The notes under the pieces are model-generated. The model was not told where the DNA came from. It saw nothing but the letters and a program-made list of their open reading frames with translations, and did not search any database. This document shows positions 43,168 to 54,451 of a stretch of DNA of 64,000 bases, one piece after another. The DNA is from Bacillales bacterium. GTDB taxonomy: Bacteria > Bacillota > Bacilli > Bacillales > DASSOY01. The stretch covers positions 1 to 64,000 of the forward strand of contig DASSOY010000029.1 of NCBI GenBank assembly GCA_035700025.1, in the 5' to 3' direction. Both the position numbers and the translations under genes were made by a program. Numbering within the stretch: the first letter of the stretch is position 1; every line of letters starts with the position of its first letter.

Positions 43168-44141
43168 CGACCTATCTCGAATTTGAAAAACCCGTCGTTC
43201 AGTTGAAAGAAAAGATCGCCGAATTGAAAACGTTCATGGAAGAAAAAAACATCGATTTGTCTCAAGAGGTGGAAAGATTGCAGGCGCGACTCGAAAAGCT
43301 TGAAAACGAAATTTACGAGAACATGAAACCGTGGGACCGTGTGCAGGTGGCACGGCACCCAGTGCGCCCGACGACTCTTGATTACATTTCCTTCTTGTTC
43401 GAGGATTTCTTCGAATGCCACGGGGATCGTTATTACGGCGATGATGCAGCGATCGTTGCCGGCATCGCGAAATTCCACGACGTTCCTGTGACGGTTGTCG
43501 GCCATCAACGCGGAAAAGACACAAAAGAAAACTTGCGGCGAAATTTTGGATGTCCGCATCCGGAAGGTTATCGAAAAGCGTTAAGAATTATGAAACAAGC
43601 CGAAAAGTTCGATCGACCGATCATCAGCTTCATCGACACGAAAGGGGCGTATCCAGGGAAATCCGCCGAGGAACGCGGACAAAGCGAAGCGATTGCGCGG
43701 AATTTGTTCGAGATGGCCGGGCTCACCGTACCGATCGTCTGTGTCGTGATCGGTGAAGGGGGGAGCGGAGGAGCTCTCGGAATCGGCGTCGGAGACCGTT
43801 TGCACATGCTTGAGAACTCCACGTATTCGGTCATTTCACCTGAAGGCGCTGCGGCCTTGCTTTGGAAAGACTCCGGGCAGGCGAAACGCGCCGCGGAGTC
43901 GATGAAGATTACTGCACCCGATTTGAAAGAGCTTGGCATAATCGATGACGTGATACCGGAAGTAAGGGGCGGTGCACATCACGATCCCGAGTCGCAGGCG
44001 GCGGCGATCGAGCGTACGCTCAGCGCTTCTCTGAAGGAACTCGGGCGGCTGACAACTGATGAATTGTTGGAGCGGCGATTGCAAAAATACAAGAGTATGG
44101 GACGCTACTTGAACGAAAGCGTTTCCAATACGACGAAATAA
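43164..44141 (+). CDS. accA: acetyl-CoA carboxylase carboxyltransferase subunit alpha
   Basis: 325 residues, ATG overlapping the accD stop. An N-terminal helical extension (about 1-50, [16 protein letters not shown]) precedes the carboxyltransferase domain with [44 protein letters not shown] and [12 protein letters not shown]. It pairs with AccD as an alpha2beta2 complex. It is followed by a terminator and by an independent pfkA promoter. Confidence 0.97.
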   Translation: MTTYLEFEKPVVQLKEKIAELKTFMEEKNIDLSQEVERLQARLEKLENEIYENMKPWDRVQVARHPVRPTTLDYISFLFEDFFECHGDRYYGDDAAIVAGIAKFHDVPVTVVGHQRGKDTKENLRRNFGCPHPEGYRKALRIMKQAEKFDRPIISFIDTKGAYPGKSAEERGQSEAIARNLFEMAGLTVPIVCVVIGEGGSGGALGIGVGDRLHMLENSTYSVISPEGAAALLWKDSGQAKRAAESMKITAPDLKELGIIDDVIPEVRGGAHHDPESQAAAIERTLSASLKELGRLTTDELLERRLQKYKSMGRYLNESVSNTTK

Positions 44142-44169
44142 ATGTGCTTCCCATGAGGCACATTTTTTC
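44140..44169 (+). terminator. terminator after accA
   Basis: AAATGTGC pairs with GCACATTT across a 10-base loop, followed by a T run. Confidence 0.8.
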
Positions 44170-44170
44170 A

Positions 44171-44179
44171 TGTTATAAT
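44171..44179 (+). promoter_or_regulatory. extended -10 promoter of pfkA-pyk
   Basis: TGTTATAAT directly after the accA terminator, 54 bases ahead of the pfkA start codon; no good -35. Confidence 0.55.
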
Positions 44180-44187
44180 GCTACTAA

Positions 44188-45192
<1,005 letters not shown>

Positions 45193-45212
45193 AAAGGGAG
45201 TTGTCGGATAGT

Positions 45213-46967
45213 ATGCAAAAAACGAAAATCGTTTGCACGATCGGTCCTGCGAGCGAAAAGGTCGAACAGCTCATCGAAATGATTGAAGCCGGAATGAGCG
45301 TCGCTCGTTTGAATTTTTCGCACGGGGATCATGAAGAACACGCAGCGCGCATTCGAAACATTCGCGAAGCAGCTGAAAAAACAGGAAAAACAGTAGCGAT
45401 CTTATTGGATACGAAAGGACCGGAAATTCGCACCGGAACCTTAGCAAAGCCATCCATTCAATTGAAAGCGGGTCAATCTTTGACACTCGCAATGGATGAA
45501 GTTGAGGGAAATGAAGAGAAAATTTCAGTTTCCTACAGCGGTCTGGTGAACGATGTATCCGAAGGCTCGGTCATTTTGCTTGACGACGGATTGATTGAAT
45601 TGAAAGTGACCGAAATCCGTGACCGGGAAGTCATCACGCAAGTACTCAACGACGGTGAGTTGAAAAGCAAAAAAGGGGTTAACATTCCTAACGTCAGCGT
45701 CGATTTGCCGGGTATTACTGAGAAAGACGCCAAAGACATCGTATTTGGAATTAAGCAAAACATTGACTTCATCGCCGCATCGTTTGTTCGCCGAGCCTCC
45801 GATGTGCTCGAGATTCGCCAATTGCTCGAAGCGAACGAAGCGGAGCACATTCATATCATACCGAAAATCGAAAACCGCGAAGGCGTCGAAAACATTGATG
45901 AAATTCTCAATGTATCCGATGGTCTCATGGTTGCGCGCGGGGATCTCGGAGTGGAAATTCCCGCGGAAGAAGTTCCTCTTGTGCAAAAAGATTTGATACG
46001 CAAGTGCAATACTAGAGGGAAACCGGTCATTACGGCGACGCAAATGCTCGATTCGATGCAGCGAAATCCGCGTCCGACGCGGGCGGAGGCGAGCGACGTC
46101 GCAAACGCGATATTTGACGGCTCGGACGCCGTTATGCTTTCCGGAGAAACGGCGGCCGGCCAATACCCGGTTGAAGCGGTGAAAACGATGAGCAAGATCG
46201 CATTGCGGACGGAAACGGCGATCGCCTACGACGATTTGTTCGATAAATCGATGCGGGACAGTGAAACGACGATCACGGACGCCATCAGTCAATCGGTAAC
46301 CCATACGGCATTGAAACTAAATGTTTCCGCCGTCATTACCGCCACTGAAAGCGGACATACGGCGAGAATGATTGCCAAATATCGTCCGAAGTCACCGATT
46401 GTTGCGGTAACGAATTCGGAGCGAGTGAAGCGGCAGTTGATGCTCGTTTGGGGCGTTGTTCCGCAACTTGGTGAGACAGCGTCATCGACGGACGAAATGC
46501 TCGACATTGCTGTGGAAGAGGCTCTGAATTCCGGAATCGTCAGACACGGCGATTTAGTTGTTATCTCTGCCGGGGTGCCTGTTGGACAAACGGGTACAAC
46601 GAACTTGATGAAAGTCCACGTTGTCGGCGATGTGCTTGCAAGAGGACAAGGCATCGGGAAGATTTCCGTTTCCGGAAAGGTCGTGCTTGCCGAAAATGCG
46701 AACGAGGCGAACGAAAAAATGACCGAAGGAGCCATTCTCATTTCATATGGGACCGATCGCGACATGATGCCGGCGATCAAAAAAGCGTCGGCCATTATCG
46801 TCGAAAGAGGGGGATTGACGAGTCATGCAGCCATCATCGGATTGAATCTCGACATTCCCGTCGTCGTCGGTGTAGAAGGGGCGCTGCAATTGTTCCGCGA
46901 CGGACAAGAAATTACGGTCGATCCGGAACGCGGGGATATTTACGACGGTCACGCAAGCGTATTGTAA
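45213..46967 (+). CDS. pyk: pyruvate kinase with C-terminal PEP-utiliser-like extension
   Basis: 584 residues from ATG 45213 (GGGAG 12 bases upstream); TTG 45201 directly abuts that site. The barrel begins with [13 protein letters not shown] and contains [23 protein letters not shown] and the catalytic [11 protein letters not shown] and [10 protein letters not shown]-terminal domain of about 110 residues after the usual pyruvate kinase end holds [14 protein letters not shown] and [16 protein letters not shown], similar to the phosphohistidine domain of PEP-utilising enzymes. This extension is normal in Bacillales Pyk. Confidence 0.97.
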   Translation: MQKTKIVCTIGPASEKVEQLIEMIEAGMSVARLNFSHGDHEEHAARIRNIREAAEKTGKTVAILLDTKGPEIRTGTLAKPSIQLKAGQSLTLAMDEVEGNEEKISVSYSGLVNDVSEGSVILLDDGLIELKVTEIRDREVITQVLNDGELKSKKGVNIPNVSVDLPGITEKDAKDIVFGIKQNIDFIAASFVRRASDVLEIRQLLEANEAEHIHIIPKIENREGVENIDEILNVSDGLMVARGDLGVEIPAEEVPLVQKDLIRKCNTRGKPVITATQMLDSMQRNPRPTRAEASDVANAIFDGSDAVMLSGETAAGQYPVEAVKTMSKIALRTETAIAYDDLFDKSMRDSETTITDAISQSVTHTALKLNVSAVITATESGHTARMIAKYRPKSPIVAVTNSERVKRQLMLVWGVVPQLGETASSTDEMLDIAVEEALNSGIVRHGDLVVISAGVPVGQTGTTNLMKVHVVGDVLARGQGIGKISVSGKVVLAENANEANEKMTEGAILISYGTDRDMMPAIKKASAIIVERGGLTSHAAIIGLNLDIPVVVGVEGALQLFRDGQEITVDPERGDIYDGHASVL

Positions 46968-47000
46968 AAGGGACGTCAACTTTTCTCAGGAGGAAGGAAA

Positions 47001-47420
47001 ATGGCCGTAACCGAACTTACCGCACGCTACAGCGAAACGGATCAAATGGGCGTGATTCATCACAGCACGTACGTAAATTGGTTTGAAGTGGGAAGAACGA
47101 ACTGTATTCGGGATTTCGGCGTCGCTTATCATGAAATCGAAGCAGCGGGTTTTTTGCTACCGGTCGTCGAAGTGAATGTTTCGTATAAAGTACCGGCAAA
47201 ATATGAAGACGTCGTGCAGATTGTTTCGAAGGTTTCCGAGTACAATGGATTGCGTCTTAATTTTCACTATGAAGTGAAACGGAAACGGGACGGCATTTTG
47301 CTCGTTGAAGGAGAGACGAAACATTGCTGGACCCGCAAGGACATGAAACCGATCTCGTTGAAAAAACATTGGCCGCAACTGCATGCAACGATCGAAAAAA
47401 TGGCAAAGGAAGAAAATTGA
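47001..47420 (+). CDS. 4-hydroxybenzoyl-CoA-type (YbgC-like) acyl-CoA thioesterase
   Basis: 139 residues, ATG after AGGAGGAAGG. The hotdog active-site segment is RYSETDQMGVIHHSTYVNWFE, with the catalytic Asp and His of the YbgC/4HBT family and a following GFLLPVVEVNVSYKVPAKYED strand set (each quoted in part). It hydrolyses acyl-CoA esters; chain length preference is unknown. It is co-directional with pyk and followed by fxsA after one base. Confidence 0.9.
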   Translation: MAVTELTARYSETDQMGVIHHSTYVNWFEVGRTNCIRDFGVAYHEIEAAGFLLPVVEVNVSYKVPAKYEDVVQIVSKVSEYNGLRLNFHYEVKRKRDGILLVEGETKHCWTRKDMKPISLKKHWPQLHATIEKMAKEEN

Positions 47421-47421
47421 C

Positions 47422-47814
47422 ATGAAATACTTGCCCCTGTTCTTCATCGTCGTATCTGCCGCGGAAATCGGCTTGTTCATCTTGTCCGGGAACCTTATCG
47501 GCGTATGGGCTACGCTCGCCTTGATTGTATTGACCGGAATTCTCGGAGCGTCGATGGCAAAAAAACAGGGGTCGGAAGTATTGAAAGCGGCCCGCATGCA
47601 GCTGCGTCATGGACAAGTTCCCGGAGAAGCGCTGCTTGACGGCATTTGCATCTTGATCGGGGCCGTATTATTGATTACTCCCGGGTTTTTGTCGGATACG
47701 TGCGGCTTTCTGTTGCTTGTGCCAAAAACAAGAGAATACGGAAAAGCTGCGATGCAAAAATGGATCAAAAAGATGATTCGGAACGGGACGATTTATTTGT
47801 TCATCCGAAAATAA
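47422..47814 (+). CDS. fxsA: FxsA family membrane protein
   Basis: 130 residues from ATG 47422, nine bases after AAAGGAAG and just after the preceding stop. Hydrophobic helices at about 3-20, 24-45 and 72-97 carry the FxsA pattern: PLFFIVVSAAEIGLFILSG, GVWATLALIVLTGILGASMA and LLITPGFLSDTCGFLLLVP. FxsA proteins are inner-membrane proteins of unclear role (in E. coli linked to phage exclusion). The same gene lies between pyk and ytvI in B. subtilis. Confidence 0.9.
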   Translation: MKYLPLFFIVVSAAEIGLFILSGNLIGVWATLALIVLTGILGASMAKKQGSEVLKAARMQLRHGQVPGEALLDGICILIGAVLLITPGFLSDTCGFLLLVPKTREYGKAAMQKWIKKMIRNGTIYLFIRK

Positions 47815-47820
47815 CGGAAA

Positions 47821-47857
47821 AACGCAGGAACCTTTGCGGAAGCTCCTGCGTTTTTTT
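47821..47857. terminator. terminator between convergent fxsA and ytvI
   Basis: AACGCAGGA (47821-47829) pairs with TCCTGCGTT (47844-47852) followed by T run on the plus strand. Confidence 0.85.
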
Positions 47858-48971
47858 ACGTCTGTTGGCCAATGATAAATCCCCACACGTCTCGAAAAAC
47901 GTTTGCATTGTGAAGCGTTTTGATAATGACGAGAACGACCGGTCCCACGATCAAACCGAGAAATCCGAACAACTCAATGCCGATAAACAACGCAACGAGC
48001 GTGGCCAAAGGGTCGAGTCCGATGCTCGAAGAAATGATTTTCGGTTCCATCATTTGCCTTTGGATGATAATAACGCCGTACAAGATAGAAAGGCCGATGG
48101 CCAAAAAATAATTTCCGGTAAAAAAACAATAAAGAATCCACGGCACAAAAACGGCTCCGGTTCCGAGATAAGGCATGAGGTCGACGAGCCCGGTAATGAT
48201 GGCAATGGAAATGGCGTAATCGACACGTAAAATTAACAAGCCGACCAGGTCAATCGCCGCGGTGATCGAAATCAATGTCAATTGGGCTCTAATGAAGCCG
48301 AACAGCGCTTTCTTTAAATCGGCGAATATGCTTCCGATGTTTCGGGCTGCCCGTTCAGGAATGATGCGGTTAATTTTGTTGCCGAGTTTATACCAATCTT
48401 TACTTATGAAAAACGTGCCGAGCATCGTGAACAGCAAAACGGCGAGCAGGCTCGGTAGAGCGGCAACGAAACCCGACAAGACGGAAAGGATTCCTTGCCC
48501 AAGTTGACTAAACATATGGGTAACGGTTGAACCGACATCTTGAATGTTGTTGATGATCGTTTGTTGTTTTGTCTGATCCAAATTGTGGAAAGAATTAAGT
48601 AGCCGATTGTACATAGGCATGACTTGATTCGATACAAACAATTGCAGCTGACCGATCAATTCGTTGATTTTGTCCGGCAACACATTCGTCAAATACGTGA
48701 TCCCGGATATAATTTCAAACACGATCAAAGTGACGAGACCCGCGATGAGAGCGAAGATAATGATAATGGAGATGAACACGGCAATTCCACGCGGGATTTT
48801 ACAAGTCCGGTGCAGGAAATTGACGAGAGGATTCATGAGAAAGGCGATGACGACGGCGATAATAAAAGGCACTGTCAATTGCGCAATATAATACAAGGCG
48901 AAAAAGCCGATCGTAACCGCCAGTAAAACGAGCATGAACCGTGCGAGAATATGAAAATAATTCAATGTCAA
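47856..48971 (-). CDS. ytvI: YtvI, AI-2E family-type integral membrane protein (sporulation)
   Basis: 371 residues from TTG 48971, nine bases after GGGGAGG; this matches B. subtilis YtvI (371). Seven or more membrane segments, with FIIAVVIAFLMNPLVNFLHR near the N terminus and the C-terminal family blocks GLVDLMPYLGTGAVFVPWIL, EPKIISSSIGLDPLATLVA and ELFGFLGLIVGPV. AI-2E family (UPF0118) proteins include exporters and Na+/H+ antiporters. YtvI is annotated as a sporulation integral membrane protein, and the substrate is unknown. Convergent with fxsA and divergent from citZ. Confidence 0.9.
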   Translation of the reverse strand: MTLNYFHILARFMLVLLAVTIGFFALYYIAQLTVPFIIAVVIAFLMNPLVNFLHRTCKIPRGIAVFISIIIIFALIAGLVTLIVFEIISGITYLTNVLPDKINELIGQLQLFVSNQVMPMYNRLLNSFHNLDQTKQQTIINNIQDVGSTVTHMFSQLGQGILSVLSGFVAALPSLLAVLLFTMLGTFFISKDWYKLGNKINRIIPERAARNIGSIFADLKKALFGFIRAQLTLISITAAIDLVGLLILRVDYAISIAIITGLVDLMPYLGTGAVFVPWILYCFFTGNYFLAIGLSILYGVIIIQRQMMEPKIISSSIGLDPLATLVALFIGIELFGFLGLIVGPVVLVIIKTLHNANVFRDVWGFIIGQQT

Positions 48972-49148
48972 ACCGGCCGACCTCCCCAATTATCTACTGC
49001 GGCAACCATACATTTTTTATAAAATTAATGCGCCGTAAAAATCCGGCGGCTTCGAGTTAGGGTTGGCTATATTTTACACGTTCTTTCGAGATTATTCAAT
49101 TCGAGGCTTATTTCTGACAAAATGGATCGGAAAAGGGGATTGGTTCGT

Positions 49149-49177
49149 TTCACAAACCGCGAATCTTTAGTTATAAT
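49149..49177 (+). promoter_or_regulatory. citZ promoter
   Basis: TTCACA (49149-49154), 17-base spacer, TATAAT (49172-49177), about 115 bases before the citZ start. The 321-base gap 48972-49292 also contains, on the minus strand, TTGAAT then TAAAAT with a 17-base spacer, likely serving ytvI. No further gene is seen. Confidence 0.65.
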
Positions 49178-49292
49178 GAGGGTTGGGTGCAAACAAGTAA
49201 CACAAGGCGGCAGCCGTCGGAAAACGGAGAATAAAATGCCATGGTTCGGTTTATCGCCTTATTGAAAGTATACGATAAAAGGAGAGATCGGA

Positions 49293-50414
49293 ATGACACA
49301 AACCCGAGGATTAGAGGGTGTTGTAGCAACCACGTCAAGCATCAGTTCGATTATTGACGACGTATTGAGTTACCGTGGCTATAACATCGACGATTTAGCC
49401 AATCATTCCAGTTTTGAAGAAGTCATTTACCTTCTTTGGAACGAAAAATTGCCTAACAAGCGCGAACTGGAAGATTTCAAAAATCAACTGGCTGCGGAGG
49501 CTGAAGTGCCGCAAGCCGTTTTTGATCAAATGAAAACGTACGATATCGGCAACGTACATCCAATGGCCGCTCTTCGCACTGCGGTTTCCACGCTCGGTCT
49601 TTTCGACGATGAAGCCGACGTGATGGATGAACAGGCGAATTATCGCAAGGCGATTCGCCTCCAGGCAAAAATCCCAACAATCGTCACGGGATTCGGACGC
49701 ATCAGGAACGGCAAAGAACCCGTTTCCCCGAGCAAAGACTTGAGTTTTGCGGCTAATTTTCTTTACATGCTTAACGGAGAAAAGCCGGATGAAGTTTCCG
49801 AAAAAGCATTCAACAAAGCGCTCGTTTTGCATGCTGACCACGAACTGAATGCTTCTACCTTTACGGCACGGGTTTGTGTGGCCACACTGTCCGATGTATA
49901 TTCGGGAATCACGGCCGCCATCAGCGCTTTAAAAGGACCGTTGCACGGCGGAGCGAATGAACGCGTCATTCACATGTTGACCGAGGAAATTAAAGAGATT
50001 GACAAGGTGGAACCTTACCTCGAAAAAGCGTTTGCAAACAAGCAAAAAATTATGGGATTCGGTCACCGCGTTTACAAATCAGGCGATCCGCGTGCAAAAC
50101 ATTTGCGTGAAATGTCGAAACAGCTGAGCGAAGTGACCGGCACTTCGAAATGGTACGACATGTCGGTGAAGATGGAAAAGATCATTAAGGACGAAAAGGG
50201 GCTGCCGGCGAACGTCGATTTTTATTCGGCATCCGTTTATCACAACCTCGGGATCGAACATGATTTGTTTACGCCGATCTTTGCCACGAGCCGCGTTTCC
50301 GGATGGTTGGCTCACATTCTTGAGCAGTATGGGAACAATCGTCTCATTCGCCCTCGTGCAGAATATACCGGACCAAAAAATCAACAGTACGTTCCGATCG
50401 AAGAACGCGAATAA
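49293..50414 (+). CDS. citZ: citrate synthase
   Basis: 373 residues, ATG after AAAGGAGAG. Conserved blocks are EEVIYLLWNEKLPN, LHADHELNASTFTARVC, KGPLHGGANERVI with one active-site His, IMGFGHRVYKSGDPRA with the second, and DFYSASVYHNLGI with the catalytic Asp. It condenses oxaloacetate and acetyl-CoA. It heads citZ-icd-mdh, the same order as in B. subtilis. Confidence 0.97.
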   Translation: MTQTRGLEGVVATTSSISSIIDDVLSYRGYNIDDLANHSSFEEVIYLLWNEKLPNKRELEDFKNQLAAEAEVPQAVFDQMKTYDIGNVHPMAALRTAVSTLGLFDDEADVMDEQANYRKAIRLQAKIPTIVTGFGRIRNGKEPVSPSKDLSFAANFLYMLNGEKPDEVSEKAFNKALVLHADHELNASTFTARVCVATLSDVYSGITAAISALKGPLHGGANERVIHMLTEEIKEIDKVEPYLEKAFANKQKIMGFGHRVYKSGDPRAKHLREMSKQLSEVTGTSKWYDMSVKMEKIIKDEKGLPANVDFYSASVYHNLGIEHDLFTPIFATSRVSGWLAHILEQYGNNRLIRPRAEYTGPKNQQYVPIEERE

Positions 50415-50433
50415 AGTTGCTTCAACGGTGCCC

Positions 50434-50513
50434 GGCCAACCGGGAATCCTTTGCGTCCGCGGCAAGCGCAGATTCGGCGGCAGCAGTGATCAAAAGGAAC
50501 CGGCGGGTTGGCC
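50434..50513 (+). promoter_or_regulatory. structured citZ-icd intercistronic region
   Basis: GGCCAACC (50434-50441) can pair with GGTTGGCC (50506-50513), with an inner CCTTT/AAAGG pairing, enclosing about 64 bases. There is no T run, so it is more likely an mRNA-processing or stability element than a terminator. Confidence 0.35.
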
Positions 50514-50575
50514 GTACCTCATATAACCTGTTGAATTTATCTAACTAGGCTTTGAAAGTTAAGGAGGCAAAAGCA

Positions 50576-51844
50576 ATGGCAAACGGAGAGAAAATCAGAG
50601 TGGAAAACGGAAACTTGCACGTGCCGAACGAACCGGTGATCCCTTTCATCGAAGGCGACGGAACCGGTCCGGATATTTGGGCCGCTGCGCATCGCGTGCT
50701 TGAAGCTGCGGTGGATAAAGCGTATAACGGTGAAAAGAAAATTGTTTGGAAAGAAGTGCTCGCGGGCGAAAAAGCTTACAACGCGACCGGAGAATGGCTG
50801 CCGCAGGAAACGCTCGATACGATTCGCGACTACATAATTGCGATTAAAGGACCGCTTACGACACCTGTAGGCGGGGGTATTCGTTCATTAAACGTCGCGC
50901 TGCGGCAAAAGCTTGACTTGTTTACTTGCCTGCGTCCCGTACGTCATTTTACGGGCGTTCCTTCGCCTGTGAAACATCCGGAACGTGTAAACATGGCGAT
51001 TTTCCGTGAAAATACGGAAGACATTTATGCGGGCATCGAATACCAAAAAGGCACAGACGAAGTGAAAAAAGTGATCGATTTCTTGCAAAATGAAATGGGC
51101 GCGACGAATATTCGATTCCCGGAAACGTCGGGCATCGGCATTAAGCCGGTATCCGAAGAAGGAACAAAACGCCTCGTTCGTGCAGCCATTCAATATGCGA
51201 TTGATGAAGGCCGCAAGAGCGTAACCCTTGTTCATAAAGGGAACATCATGAAATTCACTGAAGGGGCGTTCAAGAACTGGGGCTACGAAGTGGCTGAGCA
51301 AGATTTCGCAGACCAAACGTTCACTTGGGCGGAATATGACCGCATCGTCGAAAAAGAAGGCAAAGATGCCGCAAACCGCGCGCAATCCGAAGCTGAAGAA
51401 GCAGGAAAAATTATCGTGAAAGATTCAATCGCCGATATCTTCCTGCAACAAATTTTGACACGTCCTGAAGAGTTTGACGTCGTTGCAACGATGAACTTGA
51501 ACGGTGACTACATTTCTGACGCCCTCGCTGCACAAGTAGGCGGCATTGGCATCGCTCCGGGTGCCAACATCAACTACGAAACAGGGCACGCCATCTTCGA
51601 AGCGACGCATGGAACGGCTCCGAAATATGCCGGTCTCGACAAAGTCAACCCGTCGTCGTTGTTGCTTTCCGGTGTTTTGATGCTTGAACATTTGAATTGG
51701 CGTGAAGCAGCCGATATGATCATGAAGTCGATGGATAAGACGATTGCCAGCAAGGTCGTCACATACGATTTCGCTCGGTTGATGGAAGGCGCGACGGAAG
51801 TAAAGACTTCCGAATTCGCCGACGAGTTAATTAAAAATCTTTAA
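50576..51844 (+). CDS. icd: NADP-dependent isocitrate dehydrogenase
   Basis: 422 residues from ATG 50576, eight bases after AAGGAGG; the ORF is open to 50552 without support. Blocks are [44 protein letters not shown] (with the substrate-binding Ser/Arg region before it), [12 protein letters not shown] and [13 protein letters not shown]. Length and motifs match bacterial homodimeric Icd, which is NADP-specific in Bacillus. It is the second gene of the citZ operon. Confidence 0.97.
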   Translation: MANGEKIRVENGNLHVPNEPVIPFIEGDGTGPDIWAAAHRVLEAAVDKAYNGEKKIVWKEVLAGEKAYNATGEWLPQETLDTIRDYIIAIKGPLTTPVGGGIRSLNVALRQKLDLFTCLRPVRHFTGVPSPVKHPERVNMAIFRENTEDIYAGIEYQKGTDEVKKVIDFLQNEMGATNIRFPETSGIGIKPVSEEGTKRLVRAAIQYAIDEGRKSVTLVHKGNIMKFTEGAFKNWGYEVAEQDFADQTFTWAEYDRIVEKEGKDAANRAQSEAEEAGKIIVKDSIADIFLQQILTRPEEFDVVATMNLNGDYISDALAAQVGGIGIAPGANINYETGHAIFEATHGTAPKYAGLDKVNPSSLLLSGVLMLEHLNWREAADMIMKSMDKTIASKVVTYDFARLMEGATEVKTSEFADELIKNL

Positions 51845-51871
51845 AACGACGCGTAGAAAGGAGAGAGCAGG

Positions 51872-52813
51872 ATGACATTGTCCAGAAGGAAAATCTCGGT
51901 CATTGGCGCAGGTTTCACCGGTTCCACGACGGCGTTCATGTTGGCGCAAAAAGAACTCGGAGACGTTGTGCTCGTAGACATTCCCGACAAAGAAAGCTCG
52001 ACGAAGGGAAAAGCGCTCGACATGTTGGAGTCAACACCGGTCCAAGGGGTCGACGCAAAAATCATCGGCACGTCCGATTACAAAGATACGGCCGGTTCTG
52101 ACGTGGTTGTCGTCACCGCGGGGATTCCTCGCAAACCCGGGATGAGTCGCGATGATCTCGTGAACACAAATGCGAATATCATGAAAAGCGTGACGAAAGA
52201 AATCGTTGCCCACTCTCCAAACTGCATCATCGTCGTTTTGTCAAACCCGGTTGATGCGATGACGTATACGGTGTACAAAGCCTCTGGGTTCCCGAAAAAT
52301 CGGGTCATTGGTCAAGCGGGCGTTCTTGATACGACGCGTTTTCGTACGTTCGTTGCCGAGGAATTGAACCTTTCCGTGGAAGACATTTCCGGATTTGTTC
52401 TCGGCGGCCACGGCGACGACATGGTTCCGCTTGTCCGCTACTCTTATGCGGGCGGGATTCCGCTCGAGAAGTTGATTGCCAAAAAGCGGTTGGACGAAAT
52501 TGTGGAACGTACAAGAAAAGGCGGCGGGGAAATTGTTCAACTTCTCGGAAACGGCAGCGCTTATTACGCTCCGGCAGCCGCATTAACGCAAATGGTGGAG
52601 GCTATCGTGAAAGACAAGCGCAGAGTGCTTCCGGCGATTGCCTACTTGGAAGGCGAATACGGTTACCGCGATTTATTCCTCGGTGTGCCGACAGTACTCG
52701 GCGGAAACGGTTTGGAAGAAGTCATCGAACTCGAGTTGACGGATGATGAAAAACAACAGCTTGATAAATCCGCGCAGTCGGTCAAAGATGTCATTGCTGT
52801 CGTGGAAGCATAA
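51872..52813 (+). CDS. mdh: malate dehydrogenase
   Basis: 313 residues, ATG after AAAGGAGAGAG. The Rossmann motif [16 protein letters not shown] is at the N terminus; the substrate loop [16 protein letters not shown] and the catalytic [14 protein letters not shown] with its His follow. The protein is of the LDH-like Mdh type usual in Bacillus. It ends the citZ-icd-mdh operon at a strong terminator. Confidence 0.97.
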   Translation: MTLSRRKISVIGAGFTGSTTAFMLAQKELGDVVLVDIPDKESSTKGKALDMLESTPVQGVDAKIIGTSDYKDTAGSDVVVVTAGIPRKPGMSRDDLVNTNANIMKSVTKEIVAHSPNCIIVVLSNPVDAMTYTVYKASGFPKNRVIGQAGVLDTTRFRTFVAEELNLSVEDISGFVLGGHGDDMVPLVRYSYAGGIPLEKLIAKKRLDEIVERTRKGGGEIVQLLGNGSAYYAPAAALTQMVEAIVKDKRRVLPAIAYLEGEYGYRDLFLGVPTVLGGNGLEEVIELELTDDEKQQLDKSAQSVKDVIAVVEA

Positions 52814-52828
52814 AGAAACGAAGAAAAG

Positions 52829-52863
52829 AAGAAGCTCAGGCGCATGGCGCTGAGCTTCTTTTC
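52829..52863 (+). terminator. terminator of the citZ-icd-mdh operon
   Basis: AAGAAGCTCAG pairs with CTGAGCTTCTT (52829-52839 with 52850-52860) plus three inner pairs, followed by TT. Confidence 0.88.
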
Positions 52864-52866
52864 GTA

Positions 52867-54066
52867 TTAAATATATTTTGGCCCGTATCGGTCTATTTTG
52901 GCCGTTTTTCTTAAGAAAATCTCCCAGTACGCCAACAATACGATCGTAAGCAGCATCACTTGCGGAGAGAACAACGGAAAATCAAGAGTACCCATGATCG
53001 GAATGATGGGCAAAGCAAACAGAAACATATCGACGGTGCTGTATTTTTTTCTCTTGATATATTTCATCATTCGGATGAACTGATACAAGCATACGATGAA
53101 CAATAAGATGAATACAAAAGCACCGATAACTCCGTATTCCGATAAGTATGCCAGAAACAAATTATGTGCGTGGACGATTTGATAATCCGACAATAATGAA
53201 TATCGTTGAACGAAACCGATTGGGGTGACGCCGAAAATCGGGTGATTTGACCAAATGTGAAGCGCGTTTTTCCAAATCGTCTCCCGGAACTCAAAAGAAT
53301 GTTCGGTCACTTCCATACGGGGGATGAGCGGCAGCCATAGCGGGGAAAAAATGCCCGCCGTGAAAATCAACAATACTCCGATCGTTAAACGATAACGAAA
53401 AATAAACAGGAGAAACAAAAAAATCATAACCATGATCGCTTGTCGTGAAGCGGTCTCGAAGATTCCCGCCGTCAAGGTGATCGTCAAAAACACATGAATA
53501 AACGTCCGTTTTCCGTTCGACAATCTTAACGCCTTCAGCAATTCAACAAGTTGAAAAGCCAATGAGATCAGCAGGAGAAAGGCTGCGAAATTCGGGTTGT
53601 ACGTACTTCCGAACAATCGGCCGAAATCAGGATCACCAAGCAGCAGGGAACCGGTCAGAAGGCCGAGAATCGGTGAATGGATAAACGGAAACTGGTGAAG
53701 CAACAAGCGAATGTTTCCGAAGATAAATATATAGACGCCGCCCCAAATGATAATCCACTTGTACGTATGGAAACTTAACGCGCACGCAGTCGTCCGAATT
53801 CTTAAATACAAGCCGAAGTAAGCGGTAATCATGATGAGCACGAGCAAAATCGTCCATTGCTGCATGATCAGAGCCGCTCCAACGGTAGAAACAAGCAATC
53901 CGACAAAAAACACGGTCGGAATCGTGATGCGAATCTTTTTTTTGTGCCGCAATTGATAAAACCATTGCTTCCAGCCGAGAGCCATTAACCAAACAATCCC
54001 GATCGGCGGTAGTACGTATACGAGAGCAATACCCGTTTCAAGCGGGTTCAAGCGTCGTCTGTTCAT
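52867..54066 (-). CDS. O-antigen ligase / Wzy-like multi-pass membrane protein
   Basis: 399 residues from ATG 54066, which has AAGGGACG upstream. A longer frame starts at 54129 but has no ribosome binding site. About ten to eleven membrane helices. A Wzy_C-type pattern is seen: LFGSTYNPNFAAFLLLIS, then TASRQAIMVMIFLF, with SNHPIFGVTPIGFV and IVHAHNLFLAYLSEYGVIGA in the large external loop, including the conserved His in HAHN. Such proteins ligate or polymerise undecaprenyl-linked glycans (O-antigen, teichuronic or secondary wall polymers). No glycan biosynthesis genes adjoin, so the substrate is unknown. Confidence 0.82.
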   Translation of the reverse strand: MNRRRLNPLETGIALVYVLPPIGIVWLMALGWKQWFYQLRHKKKIRITIPTVFFVGLLVSTVGAALIMQQWTILLVLIMITAYFGLYLRIRTTACALSFHTYKWIIIWGGVYIFIFGNIRLLLHQFPFIHSPILGLLTGSLLLGDPDFGRLFGSTYNPNFAAFLLLISLAFQLVELLKALRLSNGKRTFIHVFLTITLTAGIFETASRQAIMVMIFLFLLFIFRYRLTIGVLLIFTAGIFSPLWLPLIPRMEVTEHSFEFRETIWKNALHIWSNHPIFGVTPIGFVQRYSLLSDYQIVHAHNLFLAYLSEYGVIGAFVFILLFIVCLYQFIRMMKYIKRKKYSTVDMFLFALPIIPIMGTLDFPLFSPQVMLLTIVLLAYWEIFLRKTAKIDRYGPKYI

Positions 54067-54407
54067 AAATTTCGTCCCTTGTCTCATAAAATTGGTAAAT
54101 GCTGCGTTCTTTGATATGAATGATGCCATCCATATGTTAGTATGAAATACAGTTTAAAGCAAGTCCGCTCGTCCAGATGAAGGACGGACAGGCAGACAAA
54201 CGCGTAAACAAAAGCGTTGGCATGTTTTTCGTTTTTCTGTCGAAAATAAGGGGTAAGATTTCATTAGACATGGAAGCTTGCAATCAAATTGCTAACCAAT
54301 GACCTGCGAAACTCCCGTTAGGACGGCTGCCGGGAAAACTATTTGACTTATGCGAATTAATGGAATCATTAATTATTGTTCGTTAGGGTATTCATTTTTA
54401 CGGGAAT

Positions 54408-54416
54408 TGCTATAAT
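54408..54416 (+). promoter_or_regulatory. extended -10 promoter of the glycolipid synthase gene
   Basis: TGCTATAAT, 36 bases before the start codon. The rest of the gap 54067-54451 is unassigned; a GC-rich hairpin-like stretch lies at about 54300-54335 upstream. Confidence 0.5.
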
Positions 54417-54451
54417 AGAGTGGAATCCGTATGGATCGTTGAGGTGGAAAA

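Noticed and set aside
54300-54345. GC-rich hairpin-like stretch upstream of the UgtP-type gene, considered as a riboswitch
   Set aside because: CCCG/CGGG pairing is short and matches no riboswitch consensus I know; lacks an expression platform.
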